From contig NZ_JAQTIC010000001.1 of assembly GCF_029433445.1 (NCBI RefSeq), forward strand, positions 124,001 to 188,000: DNA of 64,000 nt. Direction: 5' to 3'. Source of the DNA: Lactobacillus sp. ESL0701 (GTDB taxonomy: Bacteria > Bacillota > Bacilli > Lactobacillales > Lactobacillaceae). The notes beneath the pieces are model-generated. The model saw only the letters and a program-made list of their open reading frames with translations, did not search any database and was not told where the DNA came from. Below, one piece after another: positions 54,009 through 61,725 of this stretch (the stretch's first letter is position 1; every line of letters begins with the position of its first letter). The translations under genes were made by a program, and so were the position numbers.

Positions 54009-54458
54009 ATGACTTTTTATACACTTAAATATATTGAGCAAAATCAAAGTACGAGTAAAACGATTCTTTATGTTTTAATTGCGGCGGCAGCATTAACGAT
54101 GATTGTGTTTGCATTTTTGTATTTGCGGCACCGGTTTGACACGCGTTATCGTGATTTGGGAATTATCGCGTTATTGTTTTTACTATTATTTGTGGGAACA
54201 CAATATGAAAAGTACGTCGAAACGACGCTAGTTAAGTCACAATCAGTTCAGATTGTACCGTTTATCAAGTCGGTTGCGCGCGATCAGGGCGTGGCGCAAT
54301 CAGACGTATTAGTTAATTCGACAACTTTGCAGAACGGAATTATTGTGCGTGTTGACTCTAAAAATACAGATTATCAACTAAATTTAAATGAAGATAATAA
54401 CAGCTATACGCTAAATAAAGCTCACGTTATTAACCATGATGTTAACGTGAAGAATTAG
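54009..54458 (+). CDS. DUF3290 membrane protein
   Basis: A 149-residue protein with two membrane helices (about 19-38 and 48-65) followed by an extracytoplasmic or cytoplasmic domain of about 80 residues with SVQIVPFIKSVARDQGV. This matches the small DUF3290 proteins that always precede a DUF421 protein in lactobacilli. The DUF421 gene starts 12 bases later, so the two form one unit. Its function is unknown; linkage suggests a membrane complex. Confidence 0.82.
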   Translation: MTFYTLKYIEQNQSTSKTILYVLIAAAALTMIVFAFLYLRHRFDTRYRDLGIIALLFLLLFVGTQYEKYVETTLVKSQSVQIVPFIKSVARDQGVAQSDVLVNSTTLQNGIIVRVDSKNTDYQLNLNEDNNSYTLNKAHVINHDVNVKN

Positions 54459-54469
54459 GAGGCTCAATC

Positions 54470-55105
54470 ATGGATTATTTGCAGCTTTTTATTAAATTTA
54501 CTCTTGGTGTGTTAACCCTGATTTTTCAGATTAATGTTTTTGGTAAAAGCAACTTGGCACCAACAACGGCGCTTGACCAATTGCAGAACTATGTCCTTGG
54601 TGGCATCATTGGTGGTGTAATTTACAATGCTAATATTTCTGTTCTGCAGTTTTTGCTGGTACTGATTGTTTGGACATTAGTTGTTTTCATTCTTAAATTT
54701 GCCCGTGAGCATAATAACTGGATTCGCAATATAATTGACGGCAAGCCAATTCAGGTGATCAAGGAAGGTAAAGTACTGGTTCGCAACTGTCTAATGGCGG
54801 GAATTTCGGCTAATGAATTAATGTTTAAATTGCGTAGTCAGGGGATCTATGCGGTTGAAAATGTTAAAAACTGTATTTTTGAAAAGAATGGGCAATTAAC
54901 CGTTATTCAAAAAGATGAAACAAATATTCGTTTCCCTATTATTAATGATGGTCAAGTTAACCAAGATGTGCTTGAATTAATTCATAAAGATAATGATTGG
55001 CTTAGAGAAGAAGCACGCAAAGCTGGTTATCAGAACGTGAGCGACGTCTTTTTAGCTGATTTTAATCATGGTAAGCTGTCGTTCACGGGTTATCACGATA
55101 ATTAG
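54470..55105 (+). CDS. DUF421 (YetF-like) membrane protein
   Basis: A 211-residue protein behind AGGAGG. Three N-terminal membrane helices (about 5-20, 40-60, 62-80) are followed by the conserved DUF421 cytoplasmic part with GKPIQVIKEGKVLVRNCL and LMFKLRSQGIY. The family occurs in Firmicutes (Bacillus YetF and YdfR) without a known biochemical role. It lies between the DUF3290 gene and the sirtuin-like gene, whose start is 12 bases away. Confidence 0.85.
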   Translation: MDYLQLFIKFTLGVLTLIFQINVFGKSNLAPTTALDQLQNYVLGGIIGGVIYNANISVLQFLLVLIVWTLVVFILKFAREHNNWIRNIIDGKPIQVIKEGKVLVRNCLMAGISANELMFKLRSQGIYAVENVKNCIFEKNGQLTVIQKDETNIRFPIINDGQVNQDVLELIHKDNDWLREEARKAGYQNVSDVFLADFNHGKLSFTGYHDN

Positions 55106-55116
55106 AAAAGGGAATT

Positions 55117-55932
55117 ATGAATAGTATAGACAAGGCAAAAAAGCTGCTAGCTGATGCTGAGGTAGTTATTGTGACTGCAGGTAATGGCATGGCACAGGTT
55201 GAAGGGCTGGATATTTTAGCTCGTGAAAAGTTTGACCAAGAGTTTCCAACAATTGCGCAAAAATATGGTGTGCACACAATTGGGGATGCTCTGGATAAGA
55301 AGCTAGGGTCATGGCAGGAGCAGTGGCTTTTTTGGAGTCAGCTGGTTCAAAAATATTCCCTATCTTACAAGCCAAGCAAGACAATGCGGCAATTAAAGCA
55401 GTTGATTGGCAAGAAAGAGTATTTTATTGCGACCTCAACTTTTGGTCACTTTTTTGAAGCGGCGGGGTTTAACAAGAACCGGATTTTTAATGCCTTTGGT
55501 GATTGGACTAAGATGCAATGTTCGAGCGGCATTAACCACGGCTTACATGATGATCGGGCAGTCGTGGCAGAATTTGTAGCTAAAAACGCGGCAGATGTGG
55601 CGCTGGTACCTAAATGTAAGATTTGCGGTCAGCCAATGGAACTGCAGTTGCCATTGAATGAGCATTTTTATCCGGATACTGATGCTAATACACGGTTTCG
55701 CTGGTTTTTGACGGGGAATGAAGATAAGCGAGTGGTCTTCTTGGAACTAGGTGTCGACGACACAAGTCCTCAGCTGCTCGAGCCGATTGTTCAGTTGGTG
55801 CAGCAGTTCCCGCAGTGGTCGTATGTGGCAGCAGACTTAAAAGAAGAACTGCTGCCGGATAATTTGCAAGATCGCAGTGCAGCAGTCGGTATTGGTGCAG
55901 CAGCTTTAGTTGCAGACTTAGTGCAGAAGTAG
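55117..55932 (+). CDS. Degenerate macrodomain-type sirtuin (SirTM-like)
   Basis: A 271-residue Sir2-fold protein. Its closest resemblance is to class M sirtuins (SirTM), for example in QEFPTIAQKYG, QEQWLFWSQLVQ, NKNRIFNAFGDWTKMQC and VVFLELGVDDTSP. The NAD and catalytic positions are changed: the GAGAGLS-type loop reads VTAGNGMAQ, the TTNxD motif is TSTFG (108-110), and the catalytic position before GD is Phe127. Only three zinc-type cysteines remain (135, 167, 170). It is likely a pseudoenzyme or has a new activity. Usual SirTM partners (macrodomain, GcvH-L, LplA2) are absent. It sits between DUF421 and a DNA exonuclease gene with very tight spacing. Confidence 0.72.
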   Translation: MNSIDKAKKLLADAEVVIVTAGNGMAQVEGLDILAREKFDQEFPTIAQKYGVHTIGDALDKKLGSWQEQWLFWSQLVQKYSLSYKPSKTMRQLKQLIGKKEYFIATSTFGHFFEAAGFNKNRIFNAFGDWTKMQCSSGINHGLHDDRAVVAEFVAKNAADVALVPKCKICGQPMELQLPLNEHFYPDTDANTRFRWFLTGNEDKRVVFLELGVDDTSPQLLEPIVQLVQQFPQWSYVAADLKEELLPDNLQDRSAAVGIGAAALVADLVQK

Positions 55933-55943
55933 TGAGAAGTAGA

Positions 55944-56897
55944 ATGAGTATTTTGGTTAAAAATGGGGTGCTGCATGTTTCGGGTGCCCAAGATAAGTTG
56001 CGCGGCAAGGGACAAGAGTTGCCGAACTTTTTATCTGACTACACGATGCTGGATATTGAAACCACAGGTCTTAATCCTTATCGCGATCATGTGACAGAAC
56101 TCGGTGGCGTGAAGGTTCGCGATAATGAAATTGTCGCGCAGTATAGCAACTTGGTGTGCTATCCACGTTCTAATAAGGTGCCGGCATTCATTACTAAGCT
56201 GAATGGGATTACTGAGCAGCAGCTACTTGATGAGGGTATTCCTGTGAAGCAGGCAATGACTGAATTTCGCGAGTTTATCGGGGACGATATGATTATTGGT
56301 TATAACGTTAACTTTGATTTGAATTTCTTGTATGATTTGACGAAAAAATTCAAGCTACCAGAGTTAAACAATGATTACGTTGATGTTCTGCGGCTGGCTC
56401 GGGTATATTATCCACGCCAGCATAATCGACTAATTGATTGTATCCAGCGGGCTGGGATTGCCCAAGTTGAGCAACATCATGGCTTGGCAGATTCGATTGA
56501 TACGAAAAAGGTCTACGATGATTTTCGTGAGCACTTTACCTCTGAACTACTTGAGCAGGCTCAAAGCAGGGTGAAAAATCTGGATTTACTGGCAGATGAA
56601 CTGGAATCTTGGCAATTAGGTCTGCACAATCCGGTTAACCATAAGAAGATTGTTTTCACTGGTGATTTGGGGATGGCTAATGATGAAGCAATGCAGCTAG
56701 TCGATAATTTAGGTGGTCAGGCGCAAACGCAAATCGCTCCTGATACTGATTACTTGATTATGGGCGACCATGATTTCTTTGATAAAAGTAATGCTGTTTG
56801 GCAAAAGGCTCAGGAATTTAATCAATCAGGCAGTAAAATTAAGCGTTGGTCTGAAGGGTTCTTCCTTAACCTGCTTGATGAATGGGCTAGAGGCTAG
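55944..56897 (+). CDS. DEDDh exonuclease with C-terminal BRCT domain
   Basis: ATG 55944 has GAGAAG upstream; an in-frame GTG overlapping the previous stop is rejected. The 317-residue protein has an exonuclease domain of the DnaQ type (about 25-200): LDIETTGL with Asp and Glu, YNVNFDLNFL with Asp, and HHGLADSIDTKKVY with the His and Asp. The C-terminal 80 residues form a BRCT domain (KKIVFTGDLGMANDEAMQLV). DNA polymerase III epsilon-like proteins with BRCT act in DNA repair. Being in the same transcript as the sirtuin-like protein suggests a joint role, but this is inferred from spacing only. Confidence 0.85.
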   Translation: MSILVKNGVLHVSGAQDKLRGKGQELPNFLSDYTMLDIETTGLNPYRDHVTELGGVKVRDNEIVAQYSNLVCYPRSNKVPAFITKLNGITEQQLLDEGIPVKQAMTEFREFIGDDMIIGYNVNFDLNFLYDLTKKFKLPELNNDYVDVLRLARVYYPRQHNRLIDCIQRAGIAQVEQHHGLADSIDTKKVYDDFREHFTSELLEQAQSRVKNLDLLADELESWQLGLHNPVNHKKIVFTGDLGMANDEAMQLVDNLGGQAQTQIAPDTDYLIMGDHDFFDKSNAVWQKAQEFNQSGSKIKRWSEGFFLNLLDEWARG

Positions 56898-56917
56898 ACC
56901 GACTTCACAATAGTTAA

Positions 56918-56950
56918 AGCGCACCATAATTGATTATGGGTGCTTTTTTA
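56918..56950 (+). terminator. Terminator
   Basis: AGCGCACCATAAT pairs with ATTATGGGTGCT with small mismatches, followed by TTTTTT. It ends the DUF3290-DUF421-sirtuin-exonuclease unit. Confidence 0.85.
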
Positions 56951-57017
56951 TTGCAAATATTGCAAACAACAGTTCGATTGGCTATACTTAATGAATATTA
57001 ATTAAGGAGCAAATTTC

Positions 57018-57878
57018 ATGGTGCGCAGGCGAAGTAAACGAACCAGCAAAAAGAGCAGCAACTTTTGGTCAGTTGTGATTATTTTGATTGCCCTCGTGTG
57101 GGGTGTTTCGACTAAGGGCGGCAGTGACTCCAGTGGTAATCACCTGGTCAATCAGTTAACTGGTAAGAATCCGCAGACTACTGATGTGGGTAAGGCGCAG
57201 ACAGCTTCTAAAGTTTATGGCGGTCTTGCACAAAAAGATTATCAAAAGTTGGCGCAATTGAACTTTAAGAGCGGGAGTAAGGCGTATATCACGGTAAATG
57301 ATAATCATTCGACTTTGATTAAGGGAGCATGGAAGATTAATCGTGTAATTTATTCTGATCTCGACAGTTTGAATCGGACGTCACGCTCCAATACTGCCTT
57401 CTTAGAAAGGCGGAACGTGGCTAATGATAGTTTGCGTGTGCGTCAGTTTGTTGAACCAACGGCATGGCATTATAATCATCGCGGGCAAACACAACTATAT
57501 AATCGCGGGCACATGATTGCCTATTCCGTGTCAGCTGGGATTGATCAGGAGGGTAATTACAACCCAGATAATCAATCAGGTGACCAAAATAACCCTAAGA
57601 ACCTCTTTACACAGACAGCCTTTTCTAATCAGAAGATCCAGACAATTTTTGAAAGTAAAATTAGAGCAGCATTGCGGGCTAACAAGAAGGTTATTTATCA
57701 AGCAACGCCAATTTTTCGTGATAACGAATTAATGGCGCGCGGGATTAATTTACAAGCCGTTGCAACTGATGGCAGTCTTGACTTCAACGTGTACCTATTT
57801 AATGTGCAGCCAGACTATATTTTCGATTACGCCAATGGTCGTGCCAAAGTTAATCATGAACTGCAGGTAGTTGAATAA
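57018..57878 (+). CDS. DNA/RNA non-specific endonuclease, membrane-anchored
   Basis: A 286-residue protein behind AAGGAGC. It begins with a very basic stretch and one membrane helix (about 18-33), without a cleavage site, so it is anchored and faces outward. The nuclease domain (about 75-285) has the beta-beta-alpha-metal motif YNRGHMIAYSV with the catalytic His and a downstream NPKNLFTQTAFSNQ with the metal-binding Asn. It resembles EndA-type DNA-entry nucleases. It may degrade DNA for nutrition, help uptake during competence, or defend against DNA. No competence gene is adjacent. Confidence 0.85.
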   Translation: MVRRRSKRTSKKSSNFWSVVIILIALVWGVSTKGGSDSSGNHLVNQLTGKNPQTTDVGKAQTASKVYGGLAQKDYQKLAQLNFKSGSKAYITVNDNHSTLIKGAWKINRVIYSDLDSLNRTSRSNTAFLERRNVANDSLRVRQFVEPTAWHYNHRGQTQLYNRGHMIAYSVSAGIDQEGNYNPDNQSGDQNNPKNLFTQTAFSNQKIQTIFESKIRAALRANKKVIYQATPIFRDNELMARGINLQAVATDGSLDFNVYLFNVQPDYIFDYANGRAKVNHELQVVE

Positions 57879-57886
57879 TTTACTAG

Positions 57887-57911
57887 AGGACTATGTAAGT
57901 AGTCCTTTTTT
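57887..57911 (+). terminator. Terminator
   Basis: A six-pair stem AGGACT with AGTCCT, followed by TTTTTT. Confidence 0.75.
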
Positions 57912-58307
57912 GCTGGGGGTTATCCTTAGTAGCAGTTGACTTTTTAGCTAATATATAATAGCGTATTAGTTAGGCATTACAATTAATAAAACCAGATGGT
58001 GATTGTCTTGCCGCTAAAAGATGAAAGCAGGTGTAAGCTGCAGAAATTTACGATGGCAAATTATTAGCAGCAGTCAAAGATTTGGCTGTTTAGAAAAAAC
58101 AATAAATATACTACTGAAGGGCTACTGCAATGCAGTAGCCTTTTGGTATAGATAAGATTCTAATAGTGAATTAAACTGTGATACTCAAATTCTTGCAACA
58201 AAAATGTTACACTTGGCGATTTCAATTCGTTAGTAATAGTGTAAGACATCTGGCGCGCGAGACACTTACACAAACGCAATTATTAATTACTAAGGAAGGT
58301 AACAATT
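57912..58307 (+). pseudogene. Gene-free stretch with a possible gene remnant
   Basis: No intact gene. A 23-codon frame from 57996 (beginning MVIVLPLKDESR) ends in TAG, and in another frame AAEIYDGKLLAAVKDLAV closes at 58093, as if one short gene had a frameshift. A perfect terminator follows at 58118. I cannot name a parent family; the remnant may be chance. The last 100 bases contain only AT-rich sequence before the DUF1659 gene. Confidence 0.25.
58118..58144 (+). terminator. Terminator
   Basis: GGCTACTGCA and TGCAGTAGCC form a perfect ten-pair stem with a one-base loop or a slightly opened top, then TTTTG. It suggests that something upstream in this stretch is transcribed. Confidence 0.75.
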
Positions 58308-58520
58308 ATGAACTTTGAATTATCAGACCAATCAATCCAATATACTTTTTTGAATGAAAAATATGCTAACGGTGTTAAGACCCGCAACCTTAATAATGTC
58401 AAAGAGGGAGTAACGGCAGCTGAATTAGCAGATGTCGGGACGGCATTATCAGCTTTGCAAGGTGATAAATTAGGTGCAGCGATTTTAATTCAAAAGCAAC
58501 TTGTACCATTGGCAGATTAG
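58308..58520 (+). CDS. DUF1659 family protein
   Basis: A 70-residue protein behind AAGGAAGG. The pattern IQYTFLNEKYANGVKTRNLNN and ALSALQGDKLG is that of DUF1659 proteins, short Firmicutes proteins of unknown function that are encoded beside DUF2922 genes. The DUF2922 gene starts 43 bases later, so they form a unit. Cytoplasmic, no membrane segment. Confidence 0.82.
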   Translation: MNFELSDQSIQYTFLNEKYANGVKTRNLNNVKEGVTAAELADVGTALSALQGDKLGAAILIQKQLVPLAD

Positions 58521-58563
58521 GACGAAATCAAGCGATTATTAAGAAAGAATAGGGGTAAAGATA

Positions 58564-58839
58564 ATGACCAAGACAACCAAGACTTTACAATTAACATTTT
58601 TAAATGGTGAAAATAAACGCACTAGCTTATCACTGCCTGATGCAGCAAGCAACCTAGAGCCAGCTGCAGTTAAGGCAGCAATGGATACAATCGTCAAGGC
58701 TGATGCCTTCCAAAAGGATGGAGTTGATCTGTATAAGATTCCTCAATCTGCTGCATACATTGAACGGACTGTTACTGACATGTTTGACGATACTGCAAGT
58801 AAGCCAGAACAGCCTGCTAATCCTAGTCAGGTTGGCTAA
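58564..58839 (+). CDS. DUF2922 family protein
   Basis: A 91-residue protein with GGGGTAAAG upstream. It has KTLQLTFLNGENKRTSLSLPDA and the block AAYIERTVTDMF, matching DUF2922. The last 15 residues are rich in Pro, Ser and Asn. Its function is unknown; the conserved pairing with DUF1659 suggests a complex. It ends at a strong terminator. Confidence 0.82.
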   Translation: MTKTTKTLQLTFLNGENKRTSLSLPDAASNLEPAAVKAAMDTIVKADAFQKDGVDLYKIPQSAAYIERTVTDMFDDTASKPEQPANPSQVG

Positions 58840-58886
58840 TATCATTAGAACAATTAAAGAGTTCTTCGATAGATAAAGATTTATAG

Positions 58887-58920
58887 AGGCAAGCATTCGT
58901 TAAGGGATGCTTGCCTTTTG
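58887..58920 (+). terminator. Terminator
   Basis: AGGCAAGCAT pairs with ATGCTTGCCT, then TTTTG. It ends the DUF1659-DUF2922 pair. Confidence 0.88.
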
Positions 58921-59150
58921 TATTTTTGGGAAATCTGCTGGAGAAAAGTTTGGCAATATTTGATATAATATATTCTTGTATATATTAAATAAATAATTGA
59001 TTATTTTTTGAGGAAGTTGTAATCTTTAGTTAACAAAGATTATTTGCCGAAAAAGCTATAATAACAGCACATAAGGACTCAAAATTAATTGACTTCAAAA
59101 AATAATACTAACAATTTGCTAAAAATGTATGCGCTATTTAGTAAATAATG
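58921..59150 (+). other. AT-rich intergenic stretch
   Basis: No gene is visible between the DUF2922 terminator and the candidate RNA. Features are a hairpin-forming repeat AATCTTT-7-AAAGATT at about 59021-59041 and several TATAAT-like boxes without matching -35 boxes. The next 600 bases are covered by the RNA and S-layer leader entries. Confidence 0.5.
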
Positions 59151-59151
59151 C

Positions 59152-59312
59152 TATAATATACATGGTTATGCTACTCACAAATTTCTTTTCTAGCACTTTT
59201 AGGGTGATCACGTCTGAGTAGTAGAACCTTCTCTAACAGTTTATCTTATACACTAACTGCGCGATCATCCAACACACTTTTGAAATACCGTTCGTTAAGA
59301 ACGGTATTTTTT
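59152..59312 (+). ncRNA. Candidate structured RNA upstream of the S-layer gene
   Basis: An extended -10 box (TGC then TATAAT at 59152-59157) would start a transcript near 59164 that ends at the terminator 59283-59312, about 150 bases. No ORF of note lies inside. Two long pairings are visible: 59164-59177 with 59215-59228 (13 of 14 pairs with wobbles) and 59202-59212 with 59260-59270 (10 of 11). They cross, so they would form a pseudoknot or two alternative folds. I do not recognise a known RNA family. Own promoter, structure and terminator support a real transcript. Confidence 0.5.
59283..59312 (+). terminator. Terminator of the candidate RNA
   Basis: AAATACCGTTC and GAACGGTATTT form an 11-pair stem with a five-base loop, followed by TTT. 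Confidence 0.9.
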
Positions 59313-59534
59313 GTTGAAAAGTATTTTAAAGTTCCTATATAAAAAGTTATTTTCAAATCATTTTGTTATTATTTTGTAAAATTTATGCAAAATTAAAAAA
59401 TTCTCATGTGAACTTTAAGAAAAAATTATGGTAAATACATTGCTAGATAGGGTTTTATTGCTTGTGAGCAAATTATACTTTCAAAAAGTTAGTGAAAACG
59501 TTTATTACAAAAGTGTGTAAAATACTATAACGCC

Positions 59535-59563
59535 TTGCAATTTCACCCAAAGGTTAGTACAAT
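59535..59563 (+). promoter_or_regulatory. S-layer gene promoter
   Basis: TTGCAA (59535-59540), 17 bases, TACAAT (59558-59563). Transcription would start near 59570. A second weak -10 (TATAAC 59526-59531) lies upstream, as at other slp genes, where two promoters are known. Confidence 0.7.
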
Positions 59564-59569
59564 ATGAAT

Positions 59570-59758
59570 CGTGGTAAGTAATAGCTATGCTTCAGGTTTG
59601 CAAACCTGTACGCATGCGGGTTCTTCAGTTGGATAAGCTACCTCATAAGAGTTATAAACTTATGATTTTAACTTGAAGAATGTTGTAACAATGTAGGCTC
59701 AATGCGACTGAACCTATAGTCTATTACGATTTTGTATATACACAAGGAGGAAGACCAC
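59570..59758 (+). other. Long structured 5' leader of the S-layer mRNA
   Basis: About 190 untranslated bases between the promoter and the ATG. A perfect hairpin palindrome CAGGTTTGCAAACCTG lies near 59593, and TTCTTCAGTT near 59621 can pair with AACTTGAAGAA near 59671. Long leaders that stabilise slp mRNA are known in Lactobacillus. The ribosome site AAGGAGG (59744-59750) is left unpaired. Confidence 0.7.
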
Positions 59759-61540
59759 ATGAAGAAAAATTATAGAATTGTTAGTGCTGCTGCAGCTGCT
59801 TTATTAGCTGTTGCTCCAGTTGCTGCTAGTGCCGTTTCACCAGTATTTGCTGCTGACGCAGGAATTAATGTTCCAGTTCAAGGTAGCGGTTCAACTGCTG
59901 TTGAAGGTTCAAGTATTTCAGCTACTTTAAACATTACTAATGCAACTAGCTTAAAAGCCGGAGCAGCTTCAGCTATAAGTGCTAATTTAACTACTAGTGC
60001 TGGTACTGGAAAAATTGTTGCTAATGAAAAAGCTCATGTTTACCCAGCTGATAAAGTTGGTACAGATGCTAATGGTGCCATTACTACTACTGGTGATCCA
60101 GTTGAAAATCTTGAAGCAGGCAAGTCATATATTGCCGTTATTGATGGTGTAACTATTAGTGGATTGACTGCTAATGCATCTTATACTGTTAATGGAATGT
60201 CAAAAACTACTGATACTTATGGTAATATTGCTACTGGCTTTAAAGTTGCCAGTGCCGCATTTACTGTTCAAGACTCAAGTAAAACAGGACACCCATACTT
60301 CTTAAATGGTAACAGTACACACAGCACTACAACTGCTAAAGTTCCATTTACTTCTGGATCAAATGATAAGATTGCTACCTTAGCATCATACATCACAACT
60401 AATTATCCAATTGCTTCAACTGGTACTACTTCAGTTTCTGCTGAAGCTTACAAATCAGCTGTAGTTTCTGCTATTCAAACTGCTTTGTCAGCAAATGGAC
60501 TTAAAGTTAATAATTCAGGCGTTATTGATACACCTGCAACTGACTTTACTTTCCCAGTTACTGTAACTTCAGTTAATGGTACTACTGCTACTTTAAATGT
60601 AACTGTTAAAGCTAATAATCATGCTAGTGATAAGCTTGCTAATCCAGTTATTTGGTTAAATGGCAAGTCTTACATTGGTCAAAATCAAACTATTGAATTG
60701 ACTGATGCCAATAAGAAGGACTTTGCTTCAGTTAAAGTTAATGGCACCGTTGATACAGATAAAATTGCTGCTGCATTTACAGTAACTGTTAATGGTCACA
60801 CAACTAATACCATGCCAGCAAAGGTTGATGCAAGCAAGGTTAACACTAAGGTAGCAGGTGTATATCCTGTAACTGTTAGTGCAACTAATCCTGATGGCTT
60901 AACTTCAAGTGTTGACTTCAACTTTATCGTTGGTGATCCAAATGCTGATTACAAGACTGTTCAATCAGACAGCGATATTCCTGTTTACACGATTAGTGGT
61001 AACTCAGTAACTAAGACTACAACTACTATTGCAAATGGTACTCAAGTTGCTACTTATGGTCAAGTTACTGTAGATGGTAAGAAGTATGTACGTATTAACA
61101 GTGCTGATTCTAACCAATATGTTGAATCACAATATGTTGATGGTACTTTCAAACCTGCAAAACAATCTACTGTAACTGTTATGCACAATGCTTACATTTA
61201 CGACAAGGACCACAAGCGTGTAGGTACTAAGAAGATTGGTTCATACACTAACACTACTGTTTACGGTGACAAGACTAAGCTTAACGATGGTACTGAAGCT
61301 TACCAAGTTGGTGATGGTCAATACATCGATGCTGGTAACGTTGATGGTTACAAGGCAACTTTGAACCACAACTCATACATCTACAAGACTAGCAAGAAAC
61401 GTGCTAACCACAAGAAGTTATTGAAGGGTTCAACTGTAACTGTTTACGGTTCTTCATTCACTTTCAAGAATGGTCAAAAGTACTACAGAATTGCTAAGGG
61501 TCAATACATCAAGGTTGTTAACGCTGATATCGTTAAATAA
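59759..61540 (+). CDS. slpA: S-layer protein with two C-terminal SLAP domains
   Basis: ATG 59759 follows AAGGAGG at eight bases; an in-frame ATG upstream is rejected. The 593-residue protein has a signal peptide of about 31 residues (KKNYRIVSAAAAALLAV, cleavage near SPVFA-ADAG). The mature N-terminal two-thirds are rich in Thr, Ala, Ser and Val and form the lattice part, with repeated LNIT/TVTS-type beta strands. The last 125 residues are two SLAP (PF03217) cell-wall-binding domains, starting near residues 467 and 535 (HNAYIYDKDHKR and HNSYIYKTSKKR). Codon use is strongly biased, as for very highly expressed genes. It forms the surface lattice and helps adhesion. Confidence 0.95.
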   Translation: MKKNYRIVSAAAAALLAVAPVAASAVSPVFAADAGINVPVQGSGSTAVEGSSISATLNITNATSLKAGAASAISANLTTSAGTGKIVANEKAHVYPADKVGTDANGAITTTGDPVENLEAGKSYIAVIDGVTISGLTANASYTVNGMSKTTDTYGNIATGFKVASAAFTVQDSSKTGHPYFLNGNSTHSTTTAKVPFTSGSNDKIATLASYITTNYPIASTGTTSVSAEAYKSAVVSAIQTALSANGLKVNNSGVIDTPATDFTFPVTVTSVNGTTATLNVTVKANNHASDKLANPVIWLNGKSYIGQNQTIELTDANKKDFASVKVNGTVDTDKIAAAFTVTVNGHTTNTMPAKVDASKVNTKVAGVYPVTVSATNPDGLTSSVDFNFIVGDPNADYKTVQSDSDIPVYTISGNSVTKTTTTIANGTQVATYGQVTVDGKKYVRINSADSNQYVESQYVDGTFKPAKQSTVTVMHNAYIYDKDHKRVGTKKIGSYTNTTVYGDKTKLNDGTEAYQVGDGQYIDAGNVDGYKATLNHNSYIYKTSKKRANHKKLLKGSTVTVYGSSFTFKNGQKYYRIAKGQYIKVVNADIVK

Positions 61541-61558
61541 TTGATTATTGCATCTAAG

Positions 61559-61589
61559 AAAAAAGCGATGGTTTTCCATCGTTTTTTTT
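61559..61589 (+). terminator. S-layer gene terminator
   Basis: AAAAAAGCGATGG and CCATCGTTTTTT form a stem with a four-base loop and a T-run of eight. Confidence 0.9.
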
Positions 61590-61615
61590 GTTATAAATAG
61601 TTGTTTTAATTAAAT

Positions 61616-61655
61616 ACCAAAAAAGGTTGTAGACTAATCTACAACCTTTTTTGGT
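61616..61655. terminator. Second, perfect bidirectional terminator
   Basis: ACCAAAAAAGGTTGTAGA and its exact reverse complement form an 18-pair stem with a four-base loop (61616-61633 with 61638-61655). It backs up the S-layer terminator. Confidence 0.88.
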
Positions 61656-61725
61656 GTCTAAATTTAAAAATTATTATGTATAATTAAAGTAAACACAATG
61701 TTGTAGTTGATTTAGGTGGAGTTAA

